Shown in pieces: positions 1-9,899 of a DNA stretch of 64,000 nucleotides. This stretch comes from Glycine soja. Its lineage: Eukaryota; Streptophyta; Magnoliopsida; Fabales; Fabaceae. Both the position numbers and the translations under genes were made by a program. Location: NCBI RefSeq assembly GCF_004193775.1, contig NC_041011.1, forward strand, positions 13,758,968 through 13,822,967. The letters run 5' to 3'. The notes under the pieces were generated by a model. It did no database searches. It was given only the letters and a program-made list of their open reading frames with translations, and was not told where the DNA came from. The first letter of the stretch is position 1; each line of letters opens with the position of its first letter.

Positions 1-276
1 GAGATTGATACACTTTGAGTGATTTCCTTCTATTTTTGTTGGACCCAATGTTTCCTCTAAATGGTCGTTTAGAAACGAAATGCTAACATCCAAAATCTCA
101 TTTATGGTTATGAGAAAATTTCATCAACATAGTCTCCTTCCCCGGTAGACACATTTTTTTCATCCAAAAAGCATATGTTGCTCTAATCAGTTGGAAGTTT
201 TGTCTCTTTACTAAAGCATGTTCACATTTTAGTGAAGAAAAAACCGAGACTATTTTAGTCTCATAGTTATCCAGAA

Positions 277-347
277 CTACGTAGGTCTGAGTTCCTCATC
301 ACAAATTAAGGATACGTAGGAGCAAAAGCCTCGCTTTTGTCGACCGC
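277..347 (+). other. Conserved two-hairpin motif, copy 1
   Basis: CTACGTA (277-283) pairs with TACGTAG (313-319), with an inner TCCT/AGGA pair. It is followed by CAAAAG (323-328) pairing with CTTTTG (334-339) across a 5-base loop, then TCGACC. The same motif occurs at 3204-3271 inside the LTR, where the second stem is CAAGGG/CCCTTG. Two base pairs have therefore changed on both sides, which suggests that the structure rather than the sequence is kept. Confidence 0.6.
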
Positions 348-372
348 CCCACAATCTGACCCTGAGGTCACG

Positions 373-1420
373 TGACATGCGGAGACAAATTATGGTAATC
401 CGCACACCTTTTCGCCATCCAGAGACGATCGAGTCCGATGGCACGCAGAGACAAATTATGGTCATTCTGCACCTTTTGTCATCCAGAGGCGGCGAGCCCG
501 ATGACATGCGGAGACAAATTATGGTCATCTGCACACTTTTTCGCCATCCAGAGACGATCGAGTCCGATGGCATGCAGAGACAAATTATGGTCATTCTGCA
601 CCTTTTGTCATCCAGAGACGGCGAGCCCGATGACATGCGGAGAAAAATTATGGTCATCCGAAAACCTTTTCGCCATCCAGAGACGATCGAGTCCGATGGC
701 ACATAGAGACAAATTATGGTCATTCTACACCTTTTGTCATCCAGAGGCGGCGAGCCCGATGACATGCGGAGACAAATTATGGTCATCTGCACACCTTTTT
801 GTCATCCAGAGATGATCGAGTCTGATGGCACGCAAAGACAAATTATGGTCATTTTGCACCTTTTGTCATCCAGAGGTGGCGAGCCCGATGACATGCGGAG
901 ACAAATTATTGTCATCTGCACACCTTTTTGCCATCCCGAGACGATCGAGTCCGATGGCACGCAGAGACAAATTATGGTCATTCTGCACCTTTTGTCATCC
1001 AGAGGCGGCGAGCCCGATGACATGCGGAGACAAATTATGGTAATCCGCACACCTTTTCGTCATCCAGAGACGATCGAGTCCGATGGCACGCAGAGACAAA
1101 TTATGGTTATTCTGCACCTTTTGTCATCCAGAGGCAGCGAGCCTAATGACATGCGGAGACAAATTATGGTCATCTGCACACCTTTTTGCCATCCAAAGAT
1201 GATCGAGTCTGATGACACGCAAAGACAAATTATGGTCATTTTGCACCTTTTGTCATCTAGAGGCGGCGAGCCTGATGACAGGCGGAGACAAATTATGGTC
1301 ATCCGCGCACCTTTTTGTCAACCAGAGGCAAGCGAGCCCGTTGGCACGCAGAGACAAATTATGGTCATTCAGAGACGGCGGGTCTGATGACATGCGGAGA
1401 AACCATATGGTCCCGCACCT
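373..1420 (+). repeat. 129-bp tandem array in the retrotransposon 3' region
   Basis: The landmark GACATGCGGAGA recurs at about 373, 503, 632, 761, 890, 1019, 1148 and 1277, a spacing of 129-130 bases. Each unit is itself a dimer of two related halves of about 64-65 bases. One half carries GTCATCTGCACACC and a GACGATCGAGTC segment, and the other carries GTCATTCTGCACC and a GGCGGCGAGCCC segment. Decayed copies continue to about 1640. Because 129 is a multiple of three, several frames on both strands stay open for hundreds of bases. These open frames overlap each other and are most simply a by-product of the repeat length, so no CDS is called. Confidence 0.95.
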
Positions 1421-1855
1421 TTTTTTCACTATCCAGAGACAATCAAGTCTGATAGCACGCGGAGACAAATTATGGTCATTCGCACGCTTTTGCTATCTAT
1501 AAGACTCGATGCCTGATAACACGCAGAGACTAACGTCGCCTTCTGCACCTTTTGTCATCCAGGGACAGCGAGTCGGGTGGTGGGCGGAGATACCTTATGG
1601 TCATCTGTGTCTTTCGTCGATGCGCGGAATTCTTCTCTGCTGGGCAGAGACGATTGGGTGCAATGGCAAAAGGAAGTGTCGTGGTTGTCCTACTTTGTCA
1701 TTTTCAAAACACTGAAGTTTATTGACGCTTCTGATGCCTTTTCTTTTCTTACTGAACGACAGGTTCCGCTGGCAGGGATATTGACCGGCCGAATGATGTT
1801 CCGCTCGAACGAAATTAGTGTCTTATCTTTACTTCCCTTTTATCTCCAATAAAAG

Positions 1856-1874
1856 GCAAGTAAAGAGGGACAAC
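1856..1874 (+). other. Polypurine tract of the gypsy element
   Basis: A purine-rich stretch (AAGTAAAGAGGGA, then CAAC) lies immediately before the LTR start at 1875. This is the position where plus-strand DNA synthesis is primed in LTR retrotransposons. It identifies the LTR at 1875-3591 as the 3' LTR of a plus-strand element. Confidence 0.6.
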
Positions 1875-1946
1875 TGTCATACCCTAATTTCGTCCGGGGA
1901 CCATCTGTTTGGTGGGATGCAACCTTCTCTTGACACCCATCGTTAG

Positions 1947-2150
1947 GCAATCCGTGAAGTTCCGCGACATGTCGAGAGTCGAAAGGAAGTGTTAATGCGC
2001 AATCCATAAAGTTTCGTAACATTCCAGAAGCCAAAGAGGGGACAATTGCGTAATCTGTAAGGTTTCATGACATTACGGAAAGAAAACAAGTATTGTTACA
2101 TAATTGGTAAAGTTCCGTAACGTTACGGAAAAAGAATCAGCAAAAAAGGG
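1947..2150 (+). repeat. Four imperfect ~51-bp repeats in LTR U3
   Basis: The core GCAATCC-TGAAGTTCCG-GACAT (with variants) repeats at about 1947, 1999, 2050 and 2101, a spacing of 50-52 bases. The array lies 130-330 bases upstream of the TATA box, where LTR enhancer repeats are commonly found. Enhancer function is inference. Confidence 0.7.
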
Positions 2151-2282
2151 TAGAGGGGGTGTATTTAGTAAACAGGGGTGTGCAAATAGCAATCAGGCCC
2201 ACTTGGGCCTTCCAAGATGTTTCAACAGAAGGCGATGCCTTCTGGTGGAAGCAACCCAGCTCGCCCACTTCCCTCTTTTCCC

Positions 2283-2292
2283 CTATAAATAG
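2283..2292 (+). promoter_or_regulatory. TATA box of the gypsy LTR
   Basis: CTATAAATAG sits inside a short palindrome (CCCCTATAAATAGGGG). An equivalent TATA box is found on the minus strand at 4049-4058 in the neighbouring inverted LTR, which supports a conserved promoter position. Confidence 0.65.
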
Positions 2293-3203
2293 GGGAAAGA
2301 GGGCAGAGCAAATTCGTTCAACCCTCCTGGTATCTAAGATTCACTTAAAATTAGTGAGAAAAATTATTTTCGTGAAGAAAATCCAAGCCAAGGCACTTCT
2401 GTAACGCTTCCGAGACGTTTCCATGGGCAATTTCGTGAAGATTTTCCACCGTTCTTCGTTCGTTCTTCGTCGTTCTTCGATCTTCAACCGGTAAGTTCCC
2501 GAAATCGAACCTTTCAATTCATTCTATGTGCCCTTAGTGGTCCCCACTTGTTTTGCGTGCTTTTGTTTTTATTTCATTTGTTTTTCGTACCCCCTTTTGA
2601 CGTGCTTTAATCATTTATTTAAGTCATTTTCTCGCCTAATCCAAAATAAAATAAATTTTCACTAATCATTTGAGTTGTAATATCTTTTAATCTCTATTAG
2701 AATAAAATCCGACTGATCTTTCACGTCGTAACCACATTTAAAACCAAAAAGAGGCAAAATAATAATATAATAATCAAAAAATATCTTTAAATAAAATAAT
2801 CAAAAAATTCAATCGGACGTTTTTTTTCTTCGGGATTTTCTTTCTTAATCGAATTGACTAATAACCAAAGTGAAACTAAGGCTAAAATCAACTCACAAAT
2901 CAAGCTTTTGTCATCACTTAAAAAATCATTTTTAAAGGTCCAACGCCTTGAAATGGTCCTCTTCACTTTTATTGGTTAAACGTGGACTTTTTAAAAGCCT
3001 AAAATCAACACGTAGTTTTGTCACCTCTTTTAAAAAAACCAAGAGATGATTAAATGGTCCAATGCCTTAATGTTTTCTCTTCTTTCAAAAAAATCGAAAG
3101 ATCGTTTAATGGTCCAACATCTTAAATGACCTTTTGTTCAGTCAAAATATATCTTGCAAAAAAGGGATAAAAACAACTTAACCAACGTTCAGTTCTCAAA
3201 GAA

Positions 3204-3271
3204 CTACGTAGGTCTGATTTCCTTATCACAATTGAGGAATACGTAGGAGCAAGGGAAACACCCTTGTCGAC
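3204..3271 (+). other. Conserved two-hairpin motif, copy 2 (LTR U5 region)
   Basis: CTACGTA (3204-3210) pairs with TACGTAG (3240-3246), with an inner TTCCT/AGGAA pair. CAAGGG (3250-3255) then pairs with CCCTTG (3261-3266) around a 5-base loop, followed by TCGACC. It lies downstream of the LTR TATA box and so would be in the 5' leader of the element RNA. See copy 1 at 277-347 for the compensatory changes. Confidence 0.6.
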
Positions 3272-3591
3272 CACAAAAAAATAAAAAATACAAAAGGCAT
3301 AAAAAGACATAAAAACGTAAAAAGGGAAAATAAAAAAATTTGAAGTCATCTTTGCACAATCGATTAAAGGTTGCCATCCTTTGTGACGGACGCGTGGGGT
3401 GCTAATACCTTCCTCATGCATAAATACAACTCCCGAACCTTTCACACGTAAAGTTCGTAGGCCACACCTTTCCAGTTTTTTCGACGTATTCCTCGAATAA
3501 ACGTTGGTGGCGACTTCGCGCATTTTCCTTTCTTGGAAGACGCACCCATGAGCCCTCGCGTCACCCTCCCGCCGAAGGGTAGGTTGCGACA

Positions 3592-4388
3592 GATCCCAAG
3601 TGATGTTTGATGAAAAGCAGAGAGAATCGTTAAGGTGTTGGACCTTGAAATGATCTCAAGCGATATTTGATGAAATGAAGAAGTTTATGAGTTGGTTTTA
3701 TTTTGGTTTTGCTTATTAACCTTCAATCCTTTTTTAAGATAACTTGTGGCACTAATGATTGGTTAAAACTTACTTTACAAGAAGAAAATGAGATTACTGA
3801 TGATAGAAGAAGGAGATGAAGATGCACAAAACAAGAAAGAGGACCCTTAAGGGTGCATAGATCATATTTAAATCCTTAAAAGAAAAACTAACCGAATGAC
3901 GAACGAAGAATGATGTAGAAGTCGATTACTGTCACAATTCGGTAGCGCCTCGGCCTCATTTTTCTCTTCTTTCTTCTTTCTCTCTCTGATTTCTCTCAAT
4001 TTCTCTCAATGCTGGACCTTGGAACCCTTTACTTAGCCTCCCTCACGCCTATTTATAGCAAAAGATGGCATTAGGGTTCATGGCAGCTCGCCCAAGCAAG
4101 TTGTTGCTTCAACCTGAAGTAACCTTGCTCGCCCAGGTGAGCTGGTTACTTCACCCCTAAGCTATTTAGGGGCCCAGGTGAGCCATAGACTAGCCTGGGC
4201 GAGCCAGGGTTCAGAAAACCCCTTGAAATAACCCTTTTGCCCCCCCTTTCGGTATCTTTCGCATTCTTGATCAAAACATTGGATGATCATCTATTTCGCA
4301 TTGTAACTGGTGTTCAACGCCGTAAGTTGACTAACAATGATCAAAAGATCAACAAACGATAGTCCCCGGACGAAATTAGGGTATGACA
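3592..4388 (-). repeat. Inverted fragment of a related gypsy LTR
   Basis: Read on the minus strand from 4388, the sequence starts TGTCATACCCTAATTTCG like the LTR at 1875. It has TATA box GCTATAAATAGG at 4047-4058 and then a TTCTTCGTTCG-rich stretch near 3900, as in the forward LTR. The segment is well supported from about 3900 to 4388. The remainder down to 3592 is AT-rich, contains two copies of a 60-base repeat (near 3592 and 3652) and is assigned only by position. Downstream portions of the LTR are missing, so it is truncated. Confidence 0.6.
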
Positions 4389-5427
4389 ACATGACTAGTA
4401 GGTTATTTCCAAATTACAGGACAATATTAAAAAATATATATGTAAATGGAATTTAAGGACCATAGTCGTAGCAAACAAGCCTACCATTCAACAACTTTCC
4501 ACCAACAGTCATAAACACTTTCAAGAGCTTACTCAAACCCCAACTATGTGGATGCTACAAAATCCATTCAAAGCAAAAGATTAAAGGAATTTGTGAAAAG
4601 AAATATACAACATGTTAGAGGGATAGTTGAACTGCCTTCAGTGGATCAATATTGTTGAAGACAATCTCATCCACCACGACTTGCATGTACCTCTAAGAAG
4701 TACACACAAATCTAAGAAAGAAGGAAGGAAAGAGCAATAGAAGAGGTAATATAACTATATAAGAATAAACCTCAGTCACAAAAAGTGAACAAAAACCAAT
4801 GACTATTCTAGTCTTTACAATCAACATCCTTGTAAGTGGAAAACCTGGGCTAATTCAGCATACTTTTCTAGCCATAGGTCAAGATCATTAGTACAAGGGT
4901 TTTTTTTCTGGGATAAATGATAAATACTATTATAATACATAAGTTATAAGCAAAAAGAGAAGACCCAAGACTGTCAATCTTGTGTATCTCATCTCACAGC
5001 AGTGCTTTAAGTGATACTTTCATTCATATTTTATATAACTTGTTAGCCCTAATTATTCTGAAGGTAAATATCATACTATCAATACAGTGTTAATAAAGTA
5101 TGGTTAGGACTTAGTCATGGTTTTTAATGAATAAAGGAAATTTGAATTATTATAGTGCCAAAAACAAGGACAAAAGAGAAAACTAATTCAGGCCAAGGTA
5201 ATGTCTCAAATCAAGAATTGAAATTTTTCATGAAAAGTGGTATTTATCCTTAAATTTCTTCCAATATAAATATGAATCGGGATATTTTTTCTTCTTAAGT
5301 GCATGTGTGATTGTGCACTACACATATGAACATTCAAATCAATTTAAGTTGAATTCTTAGTTGTACATAACATGAGTTTTCACATTTTGTAAGGCAAAGT
5401 AAGATGATAAAGAAGAGGGACAAGAAC
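4389..5427. other. Spacer without a recognised gene
   Basis: AT-rich DNA lying 3' of the sucrose synthase pseudogene on the minus strand. I looked for the next sucrose synthase exon (the region beginning CTIAHALEKTK) and did not find it, so the pseudogene seems to stop here. Confidence 0.6.
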
Positions 5428-6769
5428 CTGTGCAACTCCTATTTTATAAGCCAATAAAGATGTAACAAGATTCCCATCATTGTAGTTTCCAATGATGAAA
5501 TCAGGATACCCTTGTAACTCAGCGGCAATTTCATTGGCAACATCCTATTGACATACATAACCATCAATATTAAATGAAATGCTAGCTCATACAGTATGGT
5601 GAATTACTAGATTCTTTAAACTAAGATAAGAAATCATTTAAATCCTCATAATGATTCCTTATTAGGAGAACAATTCAAGCTATACATGTTTATGGATGGC
5701 ATTTACCTCTACATAAGTTTCTAGATAAGGCCACACATCCAACCTTGAGATCCATTTAAGGAGAGTTCCTGACTCTAATATGAATGGAACTTGCAAAATA
5801 TGAGTATGGTCAGTACCACTGACTCCTTCTAGTTGTTGGTTGCATGTTGTCCCCTTTGCATCAGGTACTAACAAGGACCTTTAGAACAAAAGAGAATTTT
5901 TAATTTGATTTGAACTAAAAAAACAATCAAATACAACAACCTTATCAATATGAAAAACCTAATTCAGAAAGTTACACTTACAATTAGAATTCTTGGAGTG
6001 AAATCAAGTCCCTGTTTCTTGATCCAAAGGAGCATCTCATTTCCAAGGGCATGCACTTAATCTAGTATATAAACAACCTACATATAAAACCTTTCATGTA
6101 TGATGATGGCCATATGTATGATATATAACTCAAACAATGCAAGATAAAAAGATGGAAAAAACTAAGGGAAAAAAGGACTTGAAAGAAGGGGCAGTGAACA
6201 ACATATGCATGTCTAGCTCAACTATTCTTTTTCGGTATATGATAAAGGAGACACCTGCCCACTAGTGTCAAGCAAACCCAAGACATTGGCTTGACCAAAG
6301 TAACCATGAGGAGATATTATAACAACATTGAATACCATTGGCACTCTCCCAAGAAAAGTCTCTAGTGTAGAAGGATCAGGAGCCTAAAGAATATCTAGTA
6401 GCAAATGCATCATTTCCAATACCCGTTCAATAGTATCATCCCAACCTCTCTCAAAACCCATTCCTTGCAATCTACATTTAGAAAAGAGTCAAAGGAAAAA
6501 AAATTAAACTAAAATGCCCCACAAAATTCTCACATCATTTGTACTGCAAAGCGAAGACATGTAAACCCATTATCAAACAGAAAATTACACATATTAAAAC
6601 TCTGAATAGAGTGTATCATGTGCAAGCTTAGAAAGATAATCCTCAGTCTTGTCCAATGTAGACTGAAGTTTGGTAATGGTTTGTATTCTATCATTTAGCA
6701 TCAGAGCCTATAACATGGATAACGAAGGAGAGAAATTTTTCACAAACTATAGATTCCTCGTACCAAAAT

Positions 6770-8330
6770 AAAAAAATACAAATATGACATTGAGCACTCA
6801 GTTTAAGAGGATATTGAAAAAGATGACGGTACTCAACAAACCAAAAGGGGAGTGAATTGGTTTTCAAAACAAAACAAACTTTTAAAATTAGAGTTACAAA
6901 AACTTCTTTTGTACGAATTGTATCACAAAATTTTTCATAAATCGAACTCAATCAATACTTAATCAATCCACCCTTTACACAAGATCCTTCATTAGAGTTC
7001 TTTCTTTCACAAAGATATGTCTTGAACCTTTTGAAAACTGATTAATACATGAATAAAAGATGAAGATCAGATCAAGAGAAGAAATACATAAGCTTTTTAT
7101 ACTGGTTCACTCTCTATCACTACAGAAGTTAATCCAGCTACCTAATCCAAAACTAGAATTAGATTTTCACTATACATAATGAATCCTTACAAGCAATCAC
7201 AACCAATCTACAGTTTTCACCCTGGAAAAAAAAAGACTTAGGCACCCAACACTAGGGTTCTTTGTGAATAAGAGCCTAAGGGAACCCTACTCTTAGCCCA
7301 AACTAGAAACACCTATTCTAGCATGTCCTAAGCAATTCATGCACAAATAGAAAGATGTGTAAAACCATACACGAAAACCAAGAGTAAAGATAGACACAAC
7401 CTGATCAAGGTTACAAGCTCTGACTGAAGAGATGTTCTTCTTGCACAAAAAAAAAGATGTGTAAAACCATACACAAAAACCAAGAGTAAAGATAGACACA
7501 ACCTGATCAAGGTTACAGGCTCTGATTGAAGAGATGTTCTTCTTGAACTTGAGAAAGTGACACAACTCACTTATCACCAAAGATCTTCACAATCTAAAGA
7601 TTTGAAGGTGAGTTACTTCTTCTAAGCACTTTTCTTCTCTTTTTTCTTTAACTAATAACAGCACGTGATCTTAGCTCATTCAGAGGCTTAGTGTGTTGTT
7701 TTTGAGATTTTGACATTGTTTTGATGAGAACACAAGCTAGTTATTTCTAGAGAAAACTGTTATAACTGCCTGTAATCGATTAAATCTATAAGATAATTGA
7801 TTAATTCAATGAAGTAATCAATTAGATTATCTTTTTAATCAATTAAAGTGTTCTTCCAAACACCTGGAAATAACTCAAGAACAATATAATCGATTAGATA
7901 CTCAAAGTAATCAGTTAAAATGTTCTTGTTCACTTGTGAACTACTTATCAAAAGAGAAGTGATCAATTATATCACATGGTAATCGATTAAAACAGAGACT
8001 GGTGAATAAATCAGTCATTGTCTCAAAAACAATTGTGTAATCGATTACGAGAAGGTTTTAATCGATTAAACCGATAGGAGACATAACTCTACAAACTTCA
8101 GACAACTTGTGTAATCGATTACGATAAGGCTATAATCGATTAAAACAAAGAGTTTTTCCTTCTGAAGAAACTTTTCTAACTTAGAAATTTTTCTTCTCAC
8201 TTACTCATGATGATGCATGATGCACAAGAGATATGATATGGACTAAGGTGCAACATTCAATATAACAACCAATACAAATGTCACTCAAGGGAGTTGGGCA
8301 TGTAAAAGACAAAACATCTTCAAGCTTCAA
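6770..8330. repeat. SIRE/Maximus-like LTR debris inside the sucrose synthase pseudogene
   Basis: Minus-strand landmarks resemble the solo LTR at 36135-37246: CCAATTCACTCCCC near 6840, AACCAGTATAAAAAG near 7100, and a cluster of at least seven TAATCGATTA-type palindromes at 7770-8145. Their order fits a minus-strand LTR. A TGTTTTGATGAGAAC segment near 7713 reads in the other orientation, so more than one fragment may be joined. No clear ends or target duplication were found. Confidence 0.5.
7342..7543. repeat. 101-bp direct tandem duplication
   Basis: A block beginning GCACAAA-AGAAAGATGTGT at 7342 is repeated from 7443 with only a few differences. This explains the two near-identical overlapping open frames seen there on the minus strand, which are not taken as genes. 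Confidence 0.9.
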
Positions 8331-9369
8331 GCTTTAGTCTACATGTTGTTCATGTTGCTCCCCCCATCTCTAACAGATATATCTTTCAGAGATGAAGGGA
8401 GGGAAAGAGAAATTCAAGGCCAAGTTTCAGTTTTGAAACCATATATTTTGTCATATAATATAATCACTTTATTAGAAGTGCATAAGACAACATACTCACA
8501 TGGCCCTTGTATTTGTGAGCTCAGAGGAAATCAAGCAAGGGCTACAAGGAATCCTTGTTGCAAAACATAATTGATGAAAGTTGGACAAGGAAATGTGGCA
8601 TTAAATGGCTCAAAATCAAGCTCCAATACAAAATTTTCATTTATCCTAAAGCACATTGCAAAACAAAAGCAATCACTAAGTTACAATCCAAGGGCAGAGG
8701 TTATTTCTTATAACAAAAGCTACGTGGTATATTTCTTACTTTCCATCTACAAGTTCTTCCTTGAAATTGAGATATTCAAAATGCTTAATTGCTCCATGTT
8801 GAACTCAGAGACATTAAAACAAACATATTCCAAACATCGGGTCTTAGACGAACTACTACTATCACAAAAGGAGGCAAAACTATGGCTTCCTATCACAAAA
8901 ATAATGCTACACATTTTTATACCATATCTTAAATCTTCAAATGCGATTGTAAAGTAACTTTCCCGAATATGACAGCTACAATAAGGCTAAAGTTGGATGA
9001 AAATTTTCAATTAATGACGACGACAAGTAACAAATTATTCAATTATTTTACCAAACACTAACTAAAGTGAAGTTATGGTAAGGCAAGTGAGCTTTGTAGA
9101 CTTGACAATTTCACCGAAGGGACCATTTTTAAGATCTATTATTGCTTGATCATCACCAGGGATGTTTTCAAGTTCATCAATCAAATTATGGGGTTGCAAA
9201 AGCCACATACCTTCAAACAGAATAATAGGTATTCATCCACCAACACACTCATAGAAAGACATGGTGAAAAAATGAAAGGAGATTGAAGAAGTTGCAATGA
9301 AAAGGTATCCAGATCTGATTTGAGAGATCGAACAAATGAACCTGATCCAAAGGAGACAACCTTGTGATG

Positions 9370-9643
9370 TCGTTCAACTTAACGTTGGGCTTCTCCCTTA
9401 CGATGGCCGAGTTGAGCCCAACCTGAAGCTTGGCCTGCTCGGGGTCCTCGTCCTCACCACTGCCTTCACCGTCCTTTGGCTTGGTCTTGGGCCTTGAGGC
9501 CACAGTCGCGTCCCTGTTGGAGGCCGGACTATGGCCACCATCATCCAGCACGACCCAAATCTCCTCGCATAGTTTTCGACATTGTCTTCCTACACATCCT
9601 GCTTCATGTATTCTATCATTTGCTCCTTGAAATTGCTATACAT
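9370..9643 (-). pseudogene. VPS4/SKD1-type AAA ATPase fragment (N-terminal)
   Basis: VPS4/SKD1 is the AAA ATPase that disassembles ESCRT-III. From an ATG at 9643 the minus strand reads MYSNFKEQMIEYMKQDV, the start of the MIT domain, then a stop (TAG) and EDNVENYA. The sequence then jumps to the linker (VLDDGG, RPKTKPKDGEGSGED, EDPEQAKL) and ends in GLNSAIVREKPNVK just before the AAA core. About 50 residues of the MIT domain are missing between NYA and the linker, the frame is shifted at the joint, and no Walker motifs are present. This is a non-functional fragment lying in the same orientation as the sucrose synthase pseudogene. Confidence 0.85.
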
Positions 9644-9899
9644 CTTTTTCTTCCTCCACCGATGGCATGTACGAGAATCAAAATTTTGAACTAGGGAAAG
9701 GGAGAAACCTTCGAGGTGCATCACGATCGTGTGTGTTGGGGAAAGAGGGAGGAGAAGGTGTGGTCAATTTCAAAATCCTAGTTGTTATTGGAATCGAAAA
9801 TTCAAGGAGAGAAGGGGAAAATAGAAAAAAAAAGAAAGAAAAGAGAAAAACCCAATGTTCTGGCTTTGGTGTCCCAAAAATATGCATTCTTCCATTTCT

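Larger units (their letters stand above)
1..3591 (+). mobile_element. 3' part of a Ty3/gypsy (Tat/Ogre-like) LTR retrotransposon
   Basis: The right end is defined by a polypurine tract that abuts an LTR starting TGTCAT at 1875 and ending GCGACA at 3591. To its left are a long tandem array and about 240 bases of unassigned sequence with no recognisable protein domain, so gag-pol and the 5' LTR would lie left of the window. Tandem arrays in the 3' untranslated part are known in Tat/Ogre-lineage elements. No 5-bp target duplication can be tested because the left end is missing. Assignment to Tat/Ogre is inference from architecture, not from a polymerase domain. Confidence 0.7.
1875..3591 (+). 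repeat. 3' LTR of the gypsy element (about 1.7 kb)
   Basis: It begins TGTCATACCC and ends TTGCGACA, the usual TG...CA ends. It contains a four-copy minisatellite (1947-2150), a TATA box (2283-2292) and a transcribed U5-like portion with the two-hairpin motif (3204-3271). The first 26 bases recur inverted at 4363-4388, marking a second LTR of the same family next door. The sequence after 3591 shows no primer binding site, as expected outside a 3' LTR. Confidence 0.75.
5428..9210 (-). pseudogene. Sucrose synthase pseudogene (N-terminal half, introns kept)
   Basis: Sucrose synthase converts sucrose and UDP to fructose and UDP-glucose in the cytosol. On the minus strand the exons appear in family order: about 9210-9092 (LIDELENIPGDDQ), 8889-8740 (EAIVLPPFV, frameshifted), about 8655-8560 (NFVLELDFEPFNATFP), 6707-6598 (MLNDRIQ), 6471-6255 (GMGFERGWDDT to [19 protein letters not shown]), 6077-5982 (GLDFTPRILI), 5877-5707 ([17 protein letters not shown] to VWPYLET) and 5544-5428 ([18 protein letters not shown]). 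Splice sites are kept at several joints. It is broken by TAG at 6384-6386, TAA at 6057-6059, frameshifts in the second exon, and more than 1.5 kb of LTR-like insertion between 6770 and 8330. The catalytic GT-B C-terminal half is absent. Because introns are retained it is not a processed copy; it arose by duplication or transposon capture. Confidence 0.9.

Noticed and set aside
373..1420. Regular repeats that could suggest a CRISPR array
   Set aside because: Both halves of each unit are repeated with no unique spacers, there are no cas genes, and the context is a plant retrotransposon.
277..1502. Long overlapping open frames on both strands (up to 223 residues)
   Set aside because: They all lie in the 129-bp array. 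The period is a multiple of three, so any stop-free frame stays open. They overlap each other and match no family.
3122..3523. 133-residue minus-strand open frame
   Set aside because: Lies antisense inside the gypsy LTR and has low-complexity composition; no domain.
1875..3591. Interpretation of the gypsy LTR as a solo LTR
   Set aside because: A polypurine tract and element 3' DNA lie directly upstream, and the 5-base flanks (ACAAC and GATCC) do not match, so it is better read as a 3' LTR.
4540..4900. Possible further sucrose synthase exons left of 5428
   Set aside because: Translations on the minus strand did not match the expected downstream exons.
6691..6951. 86-residue minus-strand open frame
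   Set aside because: Overlaps the start of a sucrose synthase exon in a different frame and LTR-like debris; no family.
8343..8957. Two plus-strand open frames (75 and 128 residues)
   Set aside because: They are antisense to the sucrose synthase pseudogene exons, which match on the minus strand.
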